Positions 34,964 to 39,373 of a stretch of 39,373 bases of DNA are shown one piece after another. The translations under genes were made by a program, and so were the position numbers. This DNA comes from Monoraphidium neglectum (taxonomy: Eukaryota; Chlorophyta; Chlorophyceae; Sphaeropleales; Selenastraceae): positions 1 through 39,373 of the forward strand of contig NW_014013489.1 of NCBI RefSeq assembly GCF_000611645.1, read 5' to 3'. Below the pieces are notes generated by a model. The model made no database searches and had not been told where the DNA came from. It saw only the letters and a program-made list of their open reading frames with translations. Each line of letters begins with the position of its first letter. Within the stretch, counting starts at the first letter, position 1.

Positions 34964-36518
34964 TTACATGTGGAGGCGGCGCCCGCCGGCCGCGGCCGTC
35001 TTGGGGGCCGCGACGCCCGCGGGCAGCACCGCGCCCTGCGGGGGCAGCTGGGCCTTAACGGCGACGGGGGCGGTCTTCGGCGCGGGGGACTTGGCGGCGG
35101 CGGCCACCTTGGGGGAGGCCTTGGGGCTGGGGGCGGCGGCCTTGCCGGCGGCCGTGATCGGCGCGTTCCTGGGCACGGTCAGCGCCGCGGGGTTGAGGCC
35201 GCCGGTGCCGCTGATGAGCGAGGCGCCCGTCGCGCCCGCGGCCACGCCCTGCTGGGCGTTGCCCTGCTGGATGGCCGCGCGGGTGTTGAGGCCGCTGAGC
35301 TGGCCGCGCTGGTCCCTGTCGCTTGAGCCGATGGCCACCTGCTGCACTCCCCTGATGGCGGCGGCCGCGGCGGTGGGGCTGATGGCGGTCTGCTGGCCGC
35401 CTGCGGCGGAGTTGATGCCGGACTGGGTGCGGGTGAGGATGGCCTGGTTCTGGACGTCTGTGTTTTGATAGGGTGGGGTGTTGCGGGTGTGGTGAGTTGA
35501 AGGGGAAGGGTGCGGTTTGCATGTATTATCTAGTGGTCCGCCTGAACAGCGTGAGGGGGCAGGGGAGGGTGAAGGGCTAGGGGCAGCGACAGTCGCGGCA
35601 AGACTGGCAATGGCAGGGCGCGGCAGGGGGTGGAGCAACAGACACTGACGGCGTGCGCAGCACGCGAGGTGTGTCACGGGGCGTGACGGGGTTGGCAGCC
35701 GTGTGTGGCATCGCGACGCATCCGATGGTGCATGCCACGCACGGAGGGCAGCGCAGGCGGGTGACGCAACTGTGGCACATAGGCAGCCCGCCGTGGGGAG
35801 CCAAAGCGGCTGGGGCCATTCCCAGCCGGCCTGGCAGGTGCGACGCTCGCCCGCACGCAGCCGTGCGCGCCGGCCTGGCCCTGTGGAGGAATCGACTCAC
35901 CCCGAGACGTGGCGAGGCCGGTGGTGCTCAGGCTGGTGGCCCCGGTGGCCAGCTTGCCCACGCCGGTGGCCTGTGCGGCAGGGGTGTTGCCGCTGGCGGC
36001 CTGCTGGATCTGCGAGGCGGTGATGGAGGCGGCCCGGCTCGACAAGACGTCCTTGTCCATGGCGGCGGTCGCGCTGAGGGGGTCGGCAGCCTGCGCGCGC
36101 GGCGAGGGCGGCGGCGGGGGTGCGGGGAAGTCGGCGCCGGAAGGGGATGCGCGCGCGCTGTGGCGGAAGGGGAGGCCTGGTGACGGAGGCGTCACTACAC
36201 GTGTCGCTCGGTCAGTGCAGTGCGGGGACCGGCCAAGACGCACAGTACAGTATCGATTATGGCTTGGCAGATTGTTCCTATAGCAAGCGCTCAGTGCTGC
36301 CGTCGGTGGTGCCGGGATGGCTTGTGGTGGGGTGCCGTGGGGTAGGTCCGTACCACAGCCAGCTCGATACAATTATTCGAGGGAAATATATAGTATTTGT
36401 TTGCCTTGCACCGGGGCAGACCGCAAAGGATCGGAGACTACGATTCCGTAACATGCACAGCCCGCACCTGGGCTGCTCCCAAGGCCAAAACAAGCAGTAA
36501 AACAGCCTTCATCATCAT
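34964..36518 (-). CDS. Small secreted Ala/Gln/Thr/Ser-rich protein, unknown family
   Basis: Three exons join in exact phase: 36518-36468, 36090-35901 and 35457-34964 (TAA), giving 244 residues. Exon 1 is almost exactly a signal peptide (MMMKAVLLLVLALGAAQ). The mature protein starts AADPLSATAAMDKDVLSSRA and is dominated by Ala, Gln, Thr, Ser and Gly. Loosely repeated blocks of the type ITASQIQQAASGN, TAISPTAAAAAIRGVQQ and NTRAAIQQGNAQQGVAAG are visible. The C-terminal third becomes Pro/Ala/Lys-rich (KAAAPSPKASPKVAAAAKS) and ends GRRLHM. No cysteines occur in the mature part, and no enzyme motif. It could be a wall or matrix protein, but that is only inferred from the signal peptide and composition. 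A TGTAA, the usual green-algal polyadenylation motif, overlaps the stop codon. Confidence 0.62.
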
Positions 36519-38198
36519 GTCGTGCGCCGAGGGTGTAGATTTGGGGCCAAGCGACGAGTTGCTACGTGCAAGGCGCTTTTGTCGCCGTCACTGTCGTGTG
36601 GGCAGGCAACGGGTCGTCTAATCGATGGGAATCACTAGAAATGTCTAAAGAGCAAAGATTTGTTAATGAACCCGGGGGGCCGTCGGAAAGTTGATGTCGA
36701 GTTTCACGATAGCATCACTAGTGAGTAGTGCGAGGAAGTGCCAGGACGAAGGGCATCCCGATACGTGACGTGGGTGCCACATCTATAGCCGTGGATATTC
36801 GGCCTGCTAAAGCCCTCCTACTGCTCTGGACACTCGCTGTCGTGCTCGGGTTCCAGTCCGGGTGGAACAGGTAAAATTGATGCCCCGCGCGCTTTGGGCA
36901 CTCTGCTCGCCGCACACTTGCCACTGCCGCCGGTGAGACGGCTGACCGCAACTCCACAGTAAATGGATTATGCCTCCTCGTGATTGGGCAGACAGCAGGG
37001 CAGTCGTCTGCAACTACCCTAGTAGGGCGCATGTGCAGATGGGCGAGGAGGAATCGTCTTGGCGCGTGTGCAAGGATGACAGCAAGCCGGTCCCCCAGCA
37101 CTGCACCAGTCCTCCACCAACAGATCCTGGCATCCTGCACCAGGGTACCTCTATGCCCACGGTTACTCTACATTGCAGCACATCAACAGCCGGCTGGGTA
37201 GCTTCCTGGCCTGGGGCCGGGCTGTCGCACGCAGGACATGCCAGTTAAAGTCCGGCGCAGCCACAGCCCGTCTCCAAGCACGGGGGTGCCCCAACACCAG
37301 AGTACTGGAGCCGCAGGGGCCGCGCGCTTGGTGCGGCGTAAGAAAGGGACCAGTTAGCGCGGCGCAGCGCGCCTACGGTGTGCAGGGTGGCATGCAGCCT
37401 GGCGGGCGGGGTGGGCCCCAGATGCCCCCACTGGCCGTGCCACATACAGAGAAGCTCCAGGCAGGGAAAAGGCTGGAAGCAAATGTGGGTCTAGAGCCCT
37501 TAGGAGGGAGCTCACAGACAAAAACCCGGGCAGCCCGCCTGCCATAGGGCTCTGAGCGGGCCGCCGCCTCCTCGGCGGCGGGGCGGGCTGGGGTGCTCTG
37601 CACAATGGCGTGCTTGGGGCCAGGCAATGAAGGGGGCGGCCGTCAAGGGCGAGGGCAATGACATCAGCCAGGCCCCGCCCTCACAGAATCGCTCGGGAAT
37701 GGGAGCAGTGACAGCTGCAGCTGCGAGGCCTTGTCAAGTGAGGTCGCAACGCGATGCTCGACTCGCGCCTCTCGCAGCGACCAATGCGTTGTCAGGGAAT
37801 AGAGCGAGCTGCGCGGTGTGCGCATTACCAAATGATTGATGCATGGGTGGCCAAAAGAGTGACGGCAGCTCGCGCACATCGACTTTCAAAGAGGCGCTGG
37901 CCGAGGGGCCGAGGGGCCGAGGGGCCACGCGGAAGCTCACGAGGGGTGTGGGCTTTGTTGTTGAGAGGGGGCGCCTGCCACCACTCCCCGTATCAGGAGG
38001 GGGGGGGCGCCGTTGGTTTGCCCATAATCCTGCGGCTCGTTTTGCCACGACTTTCATGACGGCAGGATTTGGTGCTGCGGTGCGGTCTGGTCACAGAGGG
38101 CGCCCGTGGCGACAGGCGCCGCACCTCAGCAGCCCATTCCCCGCCCCGCCGGCGCCGCCGGCCCCGCAGCCGCCCGCGCCGCGGGGCCCCCCGCCCCC
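36519..38198. other. Intergenic, nothing convincing
   Basis: This region lies upstream of the Ala-rich gene and downstream of the gene at 38199-39350. A short GC-rich hairpin (GCCGCCG / CGGCGGC) sits near 37560-37580. ORFs of 120-140 codons (for example 36718-37140 minus, 37173-37547 plus) have no recognised motif. Confidence 0.45.
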
Positions 38199-39350
38199 TC
38201 ATGCCAGCAGCCCGTACCCGGCGGGCGCGCCGCCGCAGGGCGAGCCGGGGATGGGCGTGCCCGGGTCGCCGCCGTCCGCGAACGCCTCTGGCGTCACGAC
38301 CCCGAGGCGGCAGAGCCAGGCCTTGTAGGTGGGGGTGCGGCTCTTGTCCGCCAACTCTGAGGGCGCGGGCACCGGCAGGGCCGACCAGGGGATCAGTCCC
38401 TCGAGCTTGAACCGAACCACGCCCCCTATGAGGTACGCCTGGACGTGGGGCCGCGCGCACGGGGAGCGGGGAAGGGGGGGGGTGAGGCGGTGGTGGGGCG
38501 CGAGTCGGGTTGGGGGCTAGGAGGGACGACGAAGGGCGGGCACGAGATGGATGCAGAAGATGCAAGTATTGTCGTGCGCCGAGCGTGAGCTGCATGGGCC
38601 TGTTGCCATCCTTTTGTTAGCCAGCAATTGCGGAGGTGCAGATCGCCGCGGGCACGTCCTGAGACGCACGTGCGTGGTGCAAGGCACCGCGAGCAGTGCT
38701 GCCCGGCAGCTGGGTCCGTGACCAGACCCCTCTGAGGCGCCATGATCCTCTCAGACAGAGTTGAAAGGCTCACAGCACACCTGAGCTCATGGTTGTGAAA
38801 CCACTTGCATACGCTTGCACGCATGCCACCGCGCACCGTGCGCACCCGCGTATGCACCCTCACGCACGCATACATGCGCGTGCACGCACGCACGCACACG
38901 CACACGCGCGCGCACACGCACATGCGCACGCACACGCACACGCACACGCGCACGCACACGCACACGCACACGCACACGCGCACGCACACGCGCACGCACA
39001 CGCGCACGCACACGCGCACGCACACGCGCACGCACACGCGCACGCACACGCGCACGCACACACAAGCACGTGTTCATGCGCAGGCGCACACACAGCGACA
39101 GCCTCGAAAATCGCACCAAATGCCTGGTGAGCAGCTCGAGGCTCGCGGCGTCCCCCTGGTGCTGCTTCTTGTAAACGTTGAGGCACGCGTCCACGTACGC
39201 CTGCGCCGCCGCCGCGTCCGCCGCGCCGGCCAGCTGCTGCAGGCTCTGGTTCAGCTTCGCCTTCTGGCGGTGCTTCCCGCCGCGCCCGCCGCGCGGCGGC
39301 CGCGTCGTCGCCTCGACGGCCGCGGCCATGGCTACCTCGACAACGCACAT
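38199..39350 (-). CDS. Unrecognised small basic protein, two exons (tentative)
   Basis: Exon 1 begins at ATG 39350 (or in-frame ATG 39329) and ends at a GT donor after 39117. Exon 2 is 38438-38199 (TGA). The join is in phase and gives about 150 residues from the inner ATG. The N terminus is basic (RPPRGGRGGKHRQKAKLNQS), followed by a helical segment (QAYVDACLNVYKKQHQGD, SLELLTRHL). Exon 2 encodes AYLIGGVVRFKLEGLIPW, TPTYKAWLCRLGVVTPEAF and a Gly/Pro-rich tail. Composition and phase support a real gene. I do not recognise the family. The gene lies 23 bp from the window end, so more 5' sequence is possible. Confidence 0.48.
38870..39066. repeat. Compound (CGCACA)/(CGCACGCACA) repeat in intron
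   Basis: About 200 bp of alternating purine-pyrimidine sequence, built from CGCACGCACACG-type units and ending in CACACA, fills much of the intron between exons at 39350-39117 and 38438-38199. It keeps all six frames of ORF calls open and so creates spurious His/Ala/Thr and Cys/Val/Arg repeat ORFs. Confidence 0.93.
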
Positions 39351-39373
39351 CGCGTCGTCGTCGCCGCCCCCGC

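Noticed and set aside
36718..37140. 140-codon minus-strand ORF as a retroelement remnant
   Set aside because: No reverse transcriptase, integrase or protease motif was visible, and no terminal repeats.
37555..37590. GC-rich hairpin as a bacterial-type terminator or structured RNA
   Set aside because: The context is an intron-rich eukaryotic genome, the hairpin is short, and no T-run or conserved RNA pattern follows.
38787..39350. 187-codon minus-strand ORF with Val/Arg repeats as one long exon
   Set aside because: Past 39117 it runs into the CGCACA repeat. A GT donor at 39116 joins in phase to a better exon at 38438.

Overview
The window looks like draft nuclear DNA from a green alga, most likely a chlorophycean. 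The evidence is high GC, many short exons (most under 200 bp) with GT-AG introns, introns full of (CA/TG)n and (CTG)n repeats, plant-type protein sequence in the one highly conserved gene, and an assembly gap (N run at 29083-29285). No operons, tRNAs, rRNAs or CRISPR arrays were seen. All gene models below were built by hand, by matching splice-site phases between exons.

Layout. (1) 290-12112, minus strand: SMC4, the condensin ATPase subunit. Thirty consecutive exons join in frame (about 1,048 residues) and run off the left edge before the C-terminal ATPase head. A 182-bp pogo/Tc1-mariner-like MITE lies just upstream (12494-12675). (2) 13112-17270, minus: a secreted leishmanolysin-like (M8) metalloprotease with two cysteine-rich EGF-like modules. 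(3) 18414-19722: a decayed direct copy of the first part of SMC4 and its upstream region, lacking exon 1 and carrying a foldback insertion. (4) 19679-22256, plus: a metallo-beta-lactamase-fold hydrolase whose likely first exon begins inside that duplicated DNA. (5) 22535-23798, minus: an acyl-CoA-binding-domain protein, convergent with (4). (6) 25044-30636, plus: a secreted three-domain multicopper oxidase (laccase-like), 13 exons, about 699 residues; the N gap lies wholly inside one intron. (7) 30637-34963: gene-poor, with one weak interrupted ORF near 32.7-33.15 kb. (8) 34964-36518, minus: a small secreted Ala/Gln/Thr/Ser-rich protein of no family I recognise. (9) 36519-38198: nothing convincing. 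(10) 38199-39350, minus: an unrecognised small protein whose single intron holds a large CGCACA-type repeat.

The genes do not form an evident pathway. Four of the seven likely encode secreted proteins (M8 protease, MBL hydrolase, multicopper oxidase, Ala-rich protein), which would fit extracellular or cell-wall functions, but that grouping is only an inference. The most notable structure is the local duplication of the SMC4 5' end and its apparent reuse as the 5' end of the MBL-fold gene.
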